From positions 1,240,001 to 1,304,000 of the forward strand of contig NZ_CP115174.1 in NCBI RefSeq assembly GCF_027625475.1: a DNA stretch of 64,000 nt, in the 5' to 3' direction. The stretch is from Sphingomonas abietis. GTDB lineage: Bacteria > Pseudomonadota > Alphaproteobacteria > Sphingomonadales > Sphingomonadaceae. Both the position numbers and the translations under genes were made by a program. The notes below the pieces were generated by a model. That model had not been told where the DNA came from. It ran no database searches and saw nothing but the letters and a program-made list of their open reading frames with translations. The first letter of the stretch is position 1; every line of letters begins with the position of its first letter. Shown here piece by piece: positions 43,502 to 52,165 of the stretch.

Positions 43502-44956
43502 ATGAGTGAATGGAATCGCCGCGAACTGGGGATGATCGGGCTCGGCGCCGCAGCGCTGGCGACGACGGGGCCGGCGACGGCCGCCGCCGCCGCGTCGGGG
43601 GCGGGAGCCCAGCCGGCAGGGAATGGCGGCCCCTTTCCTCCCGATTTTCTCTGGGGATGTGCGACCGCATCCTACCAGATCGAAGGTGCGGTCAAGGAAG
43701 ATGGGCGTGGCGAGACCAATTGGGATGTCTTCGCCCATACGCCGGGGCGGGTTGCCAATGGCGATACGGGCGACGTCGCCTGCGACAGCTATCATCGCTA
43801 CCAGGAGGACACGCAATTGTTGAAGGCGATGGGCGTGAAGGCCTATCGCATGTCGCTCGCCTGGTCGCGGATCGTGCCGGAGGGCAGGGGGCAGGAGAAT
43901 CCCAAGGGCCTCGATCATTATGATCGGGTGATCGACGATCTGCTCGCCAACGGTATCACGCCCTATGTCACGCTGTTCCACTGGGATCTGCCGCAGGCGC
44001 TGCCGGGGGGCTGGCAGAACCGCGATACCGCTTATGCGTTCGCCGACTATGCGGCATTGGTCGCCCGCCGCCTGTCGGATCGGGTGAGCCACTTCATGAC
44101 GGTGAACGAACTGCGCTGCTTCACCGATCTCGGCCATATGCAGGGTATCCACGCGCCGGGCCTCAAGCTGCCGCCGGCCCAGGTCAACCAGGTGCGCCAT
44201 CATGGCGTGCTGGCGCATGGCCTCGGCGTCCAGGCGATCCGCGCCCACGCACGGCGCGGCACCCAGGTCGGCCTTGCCGACAATACCAGCTTCTTCGTGC
44301 CGGTGATCGAGACCGAGGCGCATATCGCGGCCGCCCGCAAGGCGACCCGCGAGGTCAACGCGATGTTCCTCACCGCGATCATGGAAGGCCGGTATATCGA
44401 CAGCTATCTCGAGGCCGAGGGGGCCAATGCGCCGAAGGTGCAGGACGGCGACATGAAAGTGATCAGCAGTCCGGTCGATTTCGTGGCGCTCAATGTCTAC
44501 ACCCCCTCCTATGTCCGGGCGGACGATGCGGCGCCGGGCTATGTCGTCCTGCCGCACCAGCCATCGTCGCCGCGCATGGCCTCGCCATGGCTGTATGTCG
44601 GGCCGGAGGTCGCCTATTGGGGCGTGCGCTGCGTCCATGACCTGTGGCAGCCGAAGGCGCTTTATATCTCCGAAAATGGCTGTTCGGCCGACGATCAGAT
44701 GGTCGACGGTCGCGTCGATGATCCCGATCGCGTCATGTATCTGCGCAACTATCTCGGCCAGTTCCAGCGGGCCACGCGCGAGGGGCTGCCGCTCAAGGGC
44801 TATTTCCTCTGGAGCCTGATGGACAATTACGAGTGGGCGGATGGTTATGGAAAGCGCTTCGGCGTCCATTATGTCGATTTCGCCACGTTGAAGCGGACCC
44901 CGAAGCTCAGCGCGCAATGGTATGGCGAACTGATCCGTCGCAACGCCCTGGTCTGA
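43502..44956 (+). CDS. Exported GH1 family beta-glucosidase
   Basis: A 484-residue glycoside hydrolase family 1 enzyme cleaving beta-glucosides with retention. The acid/base is Glu203 and the nucleophile Glu391 (YISENGCS). Other family marks are FLWGCATASYQIEGAVKEDG, FHWDLPQALPGGWQNR and YFLWSLMDNYEWADGYGKRF. The acid/base motif reads TVNELRC, with Leu where the family has Pro (NEP). The N-terminus (NRRELGMIGLGAAALA) looks like a Tat signal, so the enzyme is probably folded before export to the periplasm. The start is the ATG at 43502; the frame is open upstream. Confidence 0.93.
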   Translation: MSEWNRRELGMIGLGAAALATTGPATAAAAASGAGAQPAGNGGPFPPDFLWGCATASYQIEGAVKEDGRGETNWDVFAHTPGRVANGDTGDVACDSYHRYQEDTQLLKAMGVKAYRMSLAWSRIVPEGRGQENPKGLDHYDRVIDDLLANGITPYVTLFHWDLPQALPGGWQNRDTAYAFADYAALVARRLSDRVSHFMTVNELRCFTDLGHMQGIHAPGLKLPPAQVNQVRHHGVLAHGLGVQAIRAHARRGTQVGLADNTSFFVPVIETEAHIAAARKATREVNAMFLTAIMEGRYIDSYLEAEGANAPKVQDGDMKVISSPVDFVALNVYTPSYVRADDAAPGYVVLPHQPSSPRMASPWLYVGPEVAYWGVRCVHDLWQPKALYISENGCSADDQMVDGRVDDPDRVMYLRNYLGQFQRATREGLPLKGYFLWSLMDNYEWADGYGKRFGVHYVDFATLKRTPKLSAQWYGELIRRNALV

Positions 44957-45036
44957 TCAGGGCGAGACGGCTCCGCCGGGTCGTGGCCTGACATCGCGGC
45001 CGGAAATGGTGGGACATGCGGTTTTTCGGCGACCGC

Positions 45037-45948
45037 CTAGCCCGCCAATGTCCGGCCGCTGATATCGCGGGGAAAACCCGCCGCGAGATGATCGATCAGG
45101 GCACGGACGGCGGGCGGCAGCCCCCGCCTCGTCGTGAAGACGAGATGGACGATCCCCTGCAGCCCGCGCCATTCGGGCAGGATGCGGACGAGGTGCCCGG
45201 ACCTCAGCGCATCGAGGCAGACATGATCGGGAAGGATCGCGACGCCGAGGCCATCGATCGCGGCGTCGCGAACCGCCACCATGTCCTCGCAGCCCATGCG
45301 CGGGACGACGCGCACGACATGCTTGCGGCCATCCTCCGTTTCCAGATGCCATTCGAGATCATCCGCCGCATCGTCGGTGGCCAGCGCCGGCAGCTCGGTC
45401 AGTTGCTCGATCCTGTCGATCCGGCCGGCGAACCGCGGGTGGGCCACCAGGATGCGGGTCGATCGCCCCAGCGAGCGCATGGTCAGCGCGGCGTCGCTGG
45501 TCAGGCTTGCCCGCACGCGCAGCGCCAGGTCGATCCGTTCCTCGATCAGATCGACGGCACGATCGGTCGCGACGAGTTGCAGCCGCACCTTGGGATAGCG
45601 CGTGAGAAACGCCGAGATCAGGCCCGAAATCGGCTGGAGCATCCCCGTCGGGCAGCTGACGCGGATCCGCCCATGCGGCTCGACCTGCGCCTGCACGACC
45701 AGCGCCTCGGCCTGCTCGGCCTCCGCCAATATGGCACGGCATCGCTCGTAGAACGCCTGGCCCGTGTCGGTGACGCGGAAGCGGCGGCTCGATCGTTCGA
45801 TCAGGCGCAGGCCCAATCGCTCCTCCAGCCCTGCGATGCGCCGGCTGAGTTTCGACTTGGGTTCCCGCAACGCGCGCCCGGCCGCTGCGAAGCCGCCATG
45901 CGTCACCACCTCGGCGAAATAGGCATAGTCGTTGAGATCGATCCGCAT
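45037..45948 (-). CDS. LysR-family transcriptional regulator
   Basis: A 303-residue regulator. The HTH is DYAYFAEVVTHGGFAAAGRA, LREPKSKLSRRIAGLEERLG, LRLIERSSRRFRVTDTGQAF. The KSKLSRR recognition helix and the SCPTGMLQPISGLISAFLTR segment are typical of the YafC/PA0477 branch. The ATG at 45948 is chosen, as in that branch. It diverges from the SDR at 46062, and clear dyads lie just upstream of its start. Confidence 0.93.
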   Translation of the reverse strand: MRIDLNDYAYFAEVVTHGGFAAAGRALREPKSKLSRRIAGLEERLGLRLIERSSRRFRVTDTGQAFYERCRAILAEAEQAEALVVQAQVEPHGRIRVSCPTGMLQPISGLISAFLTRYPKVRLQLVATDRAVDLIEERIDLALRVRASLTSDAALTMRSLGRSTRILVAHPRFAGRIDRIEQLTELPALATDDAADDLEWHLETEDGRKHVVRVVPRMGCEDMVAVRDAAIDGLGVAILPDHVCLDALRSGHLVRILPEWRGLQGIVHLVFTTRRGLPPAVRALIDHLAAGFPRDISGRTLAG

Positions 45949-45951
45949 CAG

Positions 45952-45981
45952 CGTTCCTCCTATGGAACGATAAGTGCCATA
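45952..45981. promoter_or_regulatory. Overlapping dyads between divergent LysR and SDR genes
   Basis: CGTTCC-N6-GGAACG (45952-45969) overlaps TATGG-N11-CCATA (45961-45981). The second fits the LysR-type dyad architecture. The first lies four bases before the LysR start codon, so binding there would allow autorepression. The gap also has an AT-rich CCATATTTGCCGAC next to the sites. Confidence 0.6.
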
Positions 45982-46061
45982 TTTGCCGACTACAGGCATC
46001 ATCGTTGTCGTCGCATCTTCACCGGGCACCGGCGCTTGGCCGGACCTCGAAGGAACAGACG

Positions 46062-46814
46062 ATGGCAGACAAGTTCGGCAACAAGGTCGTGGTGGTGACC
46101 GGCGGCACCAGCGGCATCGGCCTCGCCACCGCCAAGGCCTTCGCCGCGGAAGGCGCATCGGTGTTCGTCACCGGCCGCCGCCAGGCGGCGCTCGACGCGG
46201 CCGTGAAGCAGATTGGCGGCCGGGTGACCGGCGTGCAGGGCGACATGGCGGTGCTGGCCGACATCGACCGGCTGTATGATGCGGTCCAGCAGCAGCATAA
46301 GCAGATCGATGTGGTCTTCGCCAATGCCGGGGGCGGCGAACTCGCCCCGCTCGGCGCGATCACCGAGGCGCATTATCAGAGCATCTTCGACAGCAATGTG
46401 AAGGGCGTGCTGTTCACCGTACAGAAGGCGCTGCCGCTGCTGCGCGACGGCGGCGCGGTGATCCTCACCTCGTCGACCACCAGCATCAAGGGCACCGGCG
46501 CCTTCAGCGTCTATTCGGCGACCAAGGCGGCGGTGCGGAATTTCGCGCGCAGCTGGATCCTCGATCTGAAGGAGCGGCATATCCGGGTGAACGTGGTCAG
46601 CCCCGGCCTGACGGAGACCGCCGGCCTCAACGATCTGTTCGGCGGTGGCGATCAGGCGCAGGGCACCAAGGATTATCTGATTGGGCAGATTCCTGCCGGC
46701 CGCATCGGCGAGCCCGAGGAAATCGCCAAGGCCGTCCTGTTCCTCGCCTCTGACGACGCCTCGTACATCAACGGTGTCGAACTCTTCGTGGATGGCGGTC
46801 AGGCGCAGATCTGA
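46062..46814 (+). CDS. SDR-family oxidoreductase
   Basis: A 250-residue classical [43 protein letters not shown], Ser in LTSSTTSIKGTG, Tyr/Lys in VYSATKAAVRNFARSW, and the C-terminal SYINGVELFVDGGQAQI. The first NAG Asn is preceded by FA rather than VN. The ATG at 46062 follows AAGGAACAGACG. It pairs with the divergent LysR at 45037, a combination common in proteobacteria. Confidence 0.94.
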   Translation: MADKFGNKVVVVTGGTSGIGLATAKAFAAEGASVFVTGRRQAALDAAVKQIGGRVTGVQGDMAVLADIDRLYDAVQQQHKQIDVVFANAGGGELAPLGAITEAHYQSIFDSNVKGVLFTVQKALPLLRDGGAVILTSSTTSIKGTGAFSVYSATKAAVRNFARSWILDLKERHIRVNVVSPGLTETAGLNDLFGGGDQAQGTKDYLIGQIPAGRIGEPEEIAKAVLFLASDDASYINGVELFVDGGQAQI

Positions 46815-46934
46815 TCCGTCTCTCCGCCTTTCGGCATGGAACGCCATCTGCGGTTTTTTCGAATCGGCGACGTCTGCTGATTGTCGGAAAAATCGTGGGT
46901 GGCGTCGATGTGGGAGCGATGGAGAAGGCGGCTT

Positions 46935-47111
46935 ATGGTTGCCGCTGCCGGCCGCAACCTCGTGATCGATCTTGCAGAATTATATGGTTCGGCGGCGGCG
47001 GAGAGATTGGAGGGGATGATCGCGCTTGGATGGTCGAGCGATTACGAGCGGGACGTTCTGCTGAAAGCCAGGACGGAGTTGAGCAAGGTCCGCCTTGACC
47101 TGTCGGGGTGA
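46935..47111 (+). CDS. 58-residue protein, function unknown
   Basis: The product is MVAAAGRNLVIDLAELYGSA, then AAERLEGMIALGWSSDYERD and VLLKARTELSKVRLDLSG. It is helical and amphipathic. GGAGAAGG stands six bases before the ATG at 46935; the frame is open to 46881. No family is recognised. It lies between an SDR and a convergent histidine kinase, 28 bp from the kinase stop. Confidence 0.5.
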   Translation: MVAAAGRNLVIDLAELYGSAAAERLEGMIALGWSSDYERDVLLKARTELSKVRLDLSG

Positions 47112-47139
47112 CGATGAACCGGCATGATCGAAACCGAGC

Positions 47140-48582
47140 TCATGGCCGTGTTGGACCATCCCGTGAAGCTCGATCGGGCTCGTCGCGCATCGCCGGTGCC
47201 TTATCGCGAATTCGCGGCAGCCGGATGCGAACCTCCAGGCCACCGAGATCGGAGCGGGCGAGATCGAGCGATCCGCCGTGCAGCTCGACCAGTTCCCGGC
47301 TGATCGACAGGCCGAAGCCGTGCCCGCTCGCCCGCTCGTCGAGCCGCCGGCCCCTGATCAGGGCTTCGCCGATCTCCTGATCGCTCATGCCGGGGCCGTC
47401 GTCGGCGATGACGATATGGACCTGCCGATCTTCCTCATCAGCGACGATTTGGACGGTAGCGTGCGCCCAGCGCCAGGCATTGTCGAGCAGGTTGCCGAGC
47501 AGTTCGTCGAGATCCTGCGGATCGCAACGGATCGCGACCGACGCCGCGATGTCGATCTGCGGCACGATCGCGCGATCCGCGTGGATGCGACCCATCGCCT
47601 GCGCGAGATCATCGACGCACGCCCGCAGCGCGACGGTGGTGCTGGCGGCGGCGCCCGGCTCGGCGGCACGCGCCCGGCCGAGATGATGCCGGATCTGCCC
47701 TTCCATGCGCATGACCTGCTCGGCGAGGCGGCCTTCGGGATCGATCTGCGGATGATCGAGGTCCAGCCGCAGCGTCGCCAGCGGCGTCTTGAGCCCATGG
47801 GCGAGATTGGCGACATGGCCGCGTGCGCGTGCCAGCGCCTGCGCGTTGGTGGCGATCAGCGCGTTCAGTTCCTCGACCAGCGGAAGCAGCTCGGTCGGTT
47901 CGTCGACGTCGACGTGCGACAGCCGGCCCTCACGGACTTCTCCGAGCAGCGCGGTCAGGCGGCTGAGGGGGCGGAGGCCGATCCGAAGCTGGAGGAGGAG
48001 CGCCAGCGCGAGGAAGGCGCCGAGCAGCAGCAGCGAGACGAGCAGGGGCGTCATGGCCGCCCGCCAGGGCCGCTCGACGATGTCCCGCGGACCCGCCGCG
48101 ACGATGTCGATCGGGCCTGCCGCAGTCTGCAGGGTGAGGATGCGATAATGAACCGGCTGTCCGCTCTGATCGATGCCGTCGAGCGGTCGGGGCCGCGTCG
48201 GGGCGCCCTCATGCCGATGATGGTGCGCTGCCCAGTCCCAGCGGGGGGGCTGATCCCATCCGGGCGGAAGTGGCAGGTCGGCGGGGCCGAGCGAAGCCGA
48301 TCGCAGCGTGCGGGTCGGCGTGATGATCTGCCACGCCCATCCCGATCCCGCGCGGTCATAAGGCGGGAGATCGGTGGCGAGCGCCGGATCGATCGTGCCG
48401 TCCGGCCTTGCCGATCGCGCCACGACCGCGATCTGCGCGTCGAGCCGATCGTCGAGCCCGTGCATCACGAACCGTTCGAGCACATGGCCGATCGTCAGCG
48501 CGGCGAAGACCAGCGCCACGGCGATCGCGACGCCCGCCGTCACCAGCAACCGTCCGGTCAGCGATTTCGGCAGCAGGCGCAT
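47140..48582 (-). CDS. PhoQ-like sensor histidine kinase
   Basis: A 480-residue membrane kinase. Two transmembrane helices (about 10-32 and 178-200) enclose a periplasmic sensor domain holding a His-rich cluster (AHHHRHE, about 119-125). HAMP is about 200-250. The phospho-accepting His262 lies in NLAHGLKTPLATL, with the SLKTPL-like form of the PhoQ group. The ATPase boxes are ELLGNLLDNAWRWA, IADDGPGM and GHGFGLSISRELVELHGG. It overlaps the response-regulator gene by one base and forms one operon with it. The His cluster suggests metal or pH sensing. Confidence 0.93.
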   Translation of the reverse strand: MRLLPKSLTGRLLVTAGVAIAVALVFAALTIGHVLERFVMHGLDDRLDAQIAVVARSARPDGTIDPALATDLPPYDRAGSGWAWQIITPTRTLRSASLGPADLPLPPGWDQPPRWDWAAHHHRHEGAPTRPRPLDGIDQSGQPVHYRILTLQTAAGPIDIVAAGPRDIVERPWRAAMTPLLVSLLLLGAFLALALLLQLRIGLRPLSRLTALLGEVREGRLSHVDVDEPTELLPLVEELNALIATNAQALARARGHVANLAHGLKTPLATLRLDLDHPQIDPEGRLAEQVMRMEGQIRHHLGRARAAEPGAAASTTVALRACVDDLAQAMGRIHADRAIVPQIDIAASVAIRCDPQDLDELLGNLLDNAWRWAHATVQIVADEEDRQVHIVIADDGPGMSDQEIGEALIRGRRLDERASGHGFGLSISRELVELHGGSLDLARSDLGGLEVRIRLPRIRDKAPAMRDEPDRASRDGPTRP

Positions 48583-49247
48583 CAGCCGGCCGCCGCCGTC
48601 AGCCGATAGCCGAGGCCGCGCACCGTTTCGATGTGATCCGCGCCGATCTTGCGGCGCAGGCGGCCGATGATCACCTCGAGCGAGTTGGAATCGACATCGG
48701 CATCGCCCTCATAGACGCGCTCGAGCAGATCGAGCCGTTCGACCACGGCCTCCTTGCGCAGCATCAGGCAGGACAGCACGCGCCATTCGAACGCGGTGAG
48801 CTTGAGCGGCAGGCCGTCGATCTGGAACTGGCCGGTCTGCGCCTCGAAATGGAGCGGGCCGCATTGGATGATGCTGGCCGCATGGCCGGCGGCGCGGCGG
48901 ACCAGCGCGCGCAGCCGCATCACCAGTTCCTCGACGCGGAACGGTTTGACCAGATAATCGTCGGCGCCGGCCTTGAAGCCCTGCACCTTGTCCGACCAGG
49001 CATCGCGTGCGGTCAGGACCAGCACCGGCAACATGCGGCCGACCGCACGCCATTGCGCCAGCACCGAAAGGCCGTCGCGCCTGGGCAGGCCGAGATCGAG
49101 CACGGCGACGTCATAGGCCTCGGTTTCGCCGAGATGGCCGCCATCCTCGCCATTGTCGGCGACGTCGACCGCAAAGGATTCGGCGCGCAGCGCCCGCGCG
49201 ATCGCATCGGCCAGCGCGATATCGTCTTCCACCAGCAGCACGCGCAT
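48582..49247 (-). CDS. PhoP/OmpR-family response regulator
   Basis: A 221-residue two-component regulator. The receiver domain has the acidic pair in LLVEDDIALADAIARAL, the phospho-Asp in AVLDLGLPRRDG, LVLTARDAWSDK and the Lys in DDYLVKPFR. The winged-helix domain ends in SLEVIIGRLRRKIGADHIET, VRGLGYRLTAA. I start at the ATG at 49247, six bases after GGAGG; two earlier in-frame starts lie directly before it. It is the first gene of the regulator-kinase operon and faces a divergent His-rich OB-fold gene. Confidence 0.95.
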   Translation of the reverse strand: MRVLLVEDDIALADAIARALRAESFAVDVADNGEDGGHLGETEAYDVAVLDLGLPRRDGLSVLAQWRAVGRMLPVLVLTARDAWSDKVQGFKAGADDYLVKPFRVEELVMRLRALVRRAAGHAASIIQCGPLHFEAQTGQFQIDGLPLKLTAFEWRVLSCLMLRKEAVVERLDLLERVYEGDADVDSNSLEVIIGRLRRKIGADHIETVRGLGYRLTAAAG

Positions 49248-49291
49248 CATCACCTCCGCAGACCGGGCTAGGCCATCGCCCTAAACCGAAA

Positions 49292-49309
49292 CTGAACGAG
49301 CCGGTTCAG
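49292..49309. promoter_or_regulatory. Inverted repeat between the response regulator and the OB-fold gene
   Basis: CTGAAC-GAGCCG-GTTCAG is a perfect 6-6-6 dyad in the 114-bp divergent gap. Just before it, CCGAAA gives a degenerate direct repeat with CTGAAC, a pattern OmpR-type regulators can use. It is a candidate autoregulatory site for the regulator at 48582. Confidence 0.5.
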
Positions 49310-49361
49310 AGTGGGTCGGACGACCGAGGCTACAACGTGGGCACCATCAAAGGAGACCCCG

Positions 49362-49886
49362 ATGTCCACGTCCGAAACCACTTCTCCCGTCGCACGACGC
49401 CTCAAGCTCGGCCTGGCCGCGATCGGCTTGCTCGCGGTCGGCGGCATCGGCGGCGGCGCCATCAGCCACGCATTCCGCCCGCCGATCGAAATGGCGCCGA
49501 CCCACATCGTCGCCATCCGTGATCTCGCCAAGGCGCAGGGGATCGTCACCGTCCGGGGCCGCGTCGCCGAAAGCTTCGGCGATCATCTGGTCGTCGACGA
49601 TGGCACGGGGCGGACGCTCATCGATGGGGGGCCACATCGCGACGGCGATACGCTCGCGCCGCTGGGCGCCGTGATTGCGGTGCAGGGCCGGTTCGATCGG
49701 GACAGCTTCCATCCCTCTTTCCTGGTCGATGCTGCCGGCACGGTGACGCCGCTCGGGCCGCCGCCGGGGCGTCATGGTCATGACGGGCATCACGGTCATC
49801 CGGGGCCCGACGGCGACGACATGCAGGGGCCTGATCAGGGACCGCCGCCGCCGCCGGCCCCGAAGGCGCCTGCGCCGGCCGCCTAA
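49362..49886 (+). CDS. Envelope-anchored OB-fold protein with His-rich tail
   Basis: A 174-residue protein. A single N-terminal helix (LKLGLAAIGLLAVGGIGGGA) anchors or exports it. An OB-fold-like beta domain follows (GIVTVRGRVAESFGDHLVVD, TLAPLGAVIAVQGRFDRD). The tail has a His cluster (RHGHDGHHGH, about 137-146), acidic residues and a Pro/Ala end, suited to metal binding. It is divergent from a PhoP/PhoQ-like system whose sensor also has a His cluster, so it is the likely regulated effector. The ATG at 49362 follows AAAGGAG. Confidence 0.75.
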   Translation: MSTSETTSPVARRLKLGLAAIGLLAVGGIGGGAISHAFRPPIEMAPTHIVAIRDLAKAQGIVTVRGRVAESFGDHLVVDDGTGRTLIDGGPHRDGDTLAPLGAVIAVQGRFDRDSFHPSFLVDAAGTVTPLGPPPGRHGHDGHHGHPGPDGDDMQGPDQGPPPPPAPKAPAPAA

Positions 49887-49907
49887 ATCGCAGCCCGGGG
49901 ATTTCGC

Positions 49908-49942
49908 GCCCGCTTCCGGTGCCTCGCGCCCCGGAAGCGGGC
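49908..49942. terminator. Bidirectional hairpin between convergent genes
   Basis: Perfect 12-base arms GCCCGCTTCCGG and CCGGAAGCGGGC with an 11-base loop lie between the OB-fold gene and the DUF885 gene. There is no T-run on either side. Confidence 0.5.
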
Positions 49943-50002
49943 CGACCGCGCGTCGGCGATTATGCCGGTCGCGACTTGCCGCCCCGTCTCGACCGCATGG
50001 CG

Positions 50003-51778
50003 TCAACGATGGGTGGGATGATCGCCGTAGAATTTCCAGCGGGTCGAAAAGTCTTTCGAGAGGCTCTGATTTTCCAGATCCGCGCGCAGGAATTCGATCG
50101 GCATACTATTTTCATGCAGAATCGCGTCATGAAAGTCGCGATTGGTCATCTTGCCCGAATCCACCAATTCATGGTGAAGCGCGCGGAATTGCAGCCCGCC
50201 GAGCAGATAGGCGCTCTGATAGAGCGGCCCGACCGAACCATTGAAGGATCGCCGCACCTCGGCGGTCGCATTGTCCGGCTCGAACCCGACATTGTCGATC
50301 AGATATTGGGCGCATTCCTGCGGCGTCCACTTGCCGAGATGAAAGTTCATCGTGAAGATGATCCGGGCGGAGCGATGCATCCGCCACATCAGGGCGCCGA
50401 CCTTCTCGGCGGGCGTCTTGTCGAAGCCCATGTCCCAGAGCAGCATTTCCCACCAGAGCGCGTTGCCCTCATGCCAGAAGGGCGTCGCGAACTGCTGGCG
50501 ATAGGGATTGTAGCGCGCGCCCATGTAGAATTGCAGGAAGTGCCCGGGGATCATCTCGTGAAACGCCGTCGCGTGCGACAAAGGCGTGGCGTTGCCGCGC
50601 ATGCTCATCTCGCGCTGGTCGAACGACATGCTGTCGGTGGGATAGGAGACGCTCAGTTCGTTGCCGCCGGTGAAGAACGGGTTCACCAGCTGGCGCTCCG
50701 GGGTCATCATGATCATCCGCCACGTCTCGTCGGCCAGCGGCGGCACCGTCACGAGATCGTGCTGTTCCACGAAATTGCTGCCTTCCAGCACCAGATTGCG
50801 GATCACGTCCGGCTGCTCGCCCGGCGCGACGTGCATCTGCTTGGCCTTTTCGACGGCGGCGTGCCAATCGTCGCCATACCCCATCTCGCGGGATGCCTTG
50901 AGCATTTCCCGCATGCACCAGTCATATTCGGTCTGGGCGATCGCGATCAGTTCTTCGGGCGTGTAGGAGATCATGTTGTCGTGCAGATCGGCGATCAGCG
51001 CCTCCCGCCCGACCGGATCGCCGATGATCGTCGTCTTGTCGTCCGGCGCGATGCCGACCAGCTTGTTCTTCAGGAACCCGATATAATCGGTGATCGCCGC
51101 GTTCGCGTCCTTGTACGGCGCCTCCGCCCACCAGGTGAAGAGCGGGTCGTAGCCGTCATATTGGCCATACCAGGCGTGCAATTCGTTCTGGAGTTCGATG
51201 CTCGCGAGCATCGCGCGGTTGGCGATCACCGCTGTGGTCTTCTTCGCGCCGGGCCGCGACGGATCGAACTGGAGCTTTGCCGCGGCGATGCTCTTGGTGA
51301 TGGCGGTCAGCGCCGCGGCATCCTGCTCGCCGTCGGGGCGGACCATGCGCCGCTTTTGGTCGATGAAGGTTTCGATCGTGCCGGCAAAGGGCAGAAGCGG
51401 CGCCATCTCCTCGGCATGGTGCTGCAGCAGCGCGAGCTGGTGCTGCTGGCCGGTGATGTAGTTTTTGAGCAGGAGATAATCGACCCGGTCTTCCTGGCTG
51501 CGCAGGCCGTCGAAATCGACCTTGTTCAATGTCGCCAGTTGATCGCGGTAGAAGGTGTCGAAGCGCGCCGTGGTGATCGGAGCGAACGATATCCGGTACG
51601 TCGCCGCCAGACTCTTATAATCGGCCGTGTAATTGGTGACGATCTGCGGCATCTGGCGCGCGATATCGGGTGCATTCGCAGCTGGTTCTGCCGCCATGCC
51701 TGCGGGCGTGAGGAACAAGGCGGCGGCGATCGCCGAAGTCGCTGCCCAGCGACTCATGTTTCGGTCGGATATCCGCAT
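50003..51778 (-). CDS. Exported DUF885 peptidase-like protein
   Basis: A 591-residue protein with a signal peptide (SAIAAALFLTPAGMAAEP). The DUF885 body carries the metallopeptidase-like HEMIPGH at about 407-413, with supporting FWHEGNALWWEMLLWDMGF and AYLLGGLQFRALHHELVDSG. DUF885 members are suspected zinc peptidases or carboxylesterases; the substrate is unknown. The second in-frame ATG at 51757 (MSRWAATS) would give a more usual signal n-region. Upstream lies a short AT-rich region with a CGTATACG palindrome, a possible control site. Confidence 0.9.
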   Translation of the reverse strand: MRISDRNMSRWAATSAIAAALFLTPAGMAAEPAANAPDIARQMPQIVTNYTADYKSLAATYRISFAPITTARFDTFYRDQLATLNKVDFDGLRSQEDRVDYLLLKNYITGQQHQLALLQHHAEEMAPLLPFAGTIETFIDQKRRMVRPDGEQDAAALTAITKSIAAAKLQFDPSRPGAKKTTAVIANRAMLASIELQNELHAWYGQYDGYDPLFTWWAEAPYKDANAAITDYIGFLKNKLVGIAPDDKTTIIGDPVGREALIADLHDNMISYTPEELIAIAQTEYDWCMREMLKASREMGYGDDWHAAVEKAKQMHVAPGEQPDVIRNLVLEGSNFVEQHDLVTVPPLADETWRMIMMTPERQLVNPFFTGGNELSVSYPTDSMSFDQREMSMRGNATPLSHATAFHEMIPGHFLQFYMGARYNPYRQQFATPFWHEGNALWWEMLLWDMGFDKTPAEKVGALMWRMHRSARIIFTMNFHLGKWTPQECAQYLIDNVGFEPDNATAEVRRSFNGSVGPLYQSAYLLGGLQFRALHHELVDSGKMTNRDFHDAILHENSMPIEFLRADLENQSLSKDFSTRWKFYGDHPTHR

Positions 51779-52165
51779 GAAGGCATCTCCAAAAGCAGGC
51801 TGGCCGGCGCGAAATATCCGACGCCGCGACGAGATCGAGGAACAATCTCGTCAGAACATATTTATCGTATACGGAATACTATGTGGGAGTATCGCGGCCT
51901 GTCAATCGCGATTTCCAGGTGGATCCGATCGTCCTCGTCGCACGCGCTCGCTCGGTTTCGCCCGCCGGATATGGCGGCGGCCAACCGGGGGGCTACCGGC
52001 CATTGCGCGGGAAAATGGTCGGTGAGGGGCGCCATGTGCTTGATGCGCGGCGCGTGGTTGCTCGGCCATGGCAGCCATGGCCTATGGCCATCACCAACGC
52101 ATCTGTGGGTATAAGCCGCCATCGTCACCGGATTTGCCGGACGCCGCAGAACGCCAATTCGATGA
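51779..52165. other. 387-bp region upstream of the DUF885 gene
   Basis: The half near the gene has an AT-rich patch (ATATTTATCGTATACGGAAT) with the 8-bp palindrome CGTATACG at 51866-51873, close to the ATxGTATACxAT-like sites of GntR regulators. The rest, up to the kinase stop at 52166, shows no supported gene. Confidence 0.4.

Noticed and set aside
49919..52114. A 731-codon plus-strand frame opposite the DUF885 gene
   Set aside because: It has Arg/His/Asp-rich shadow composition with no domain pattern; the minus strand carries the signal peptide and HEMIPGH motif.
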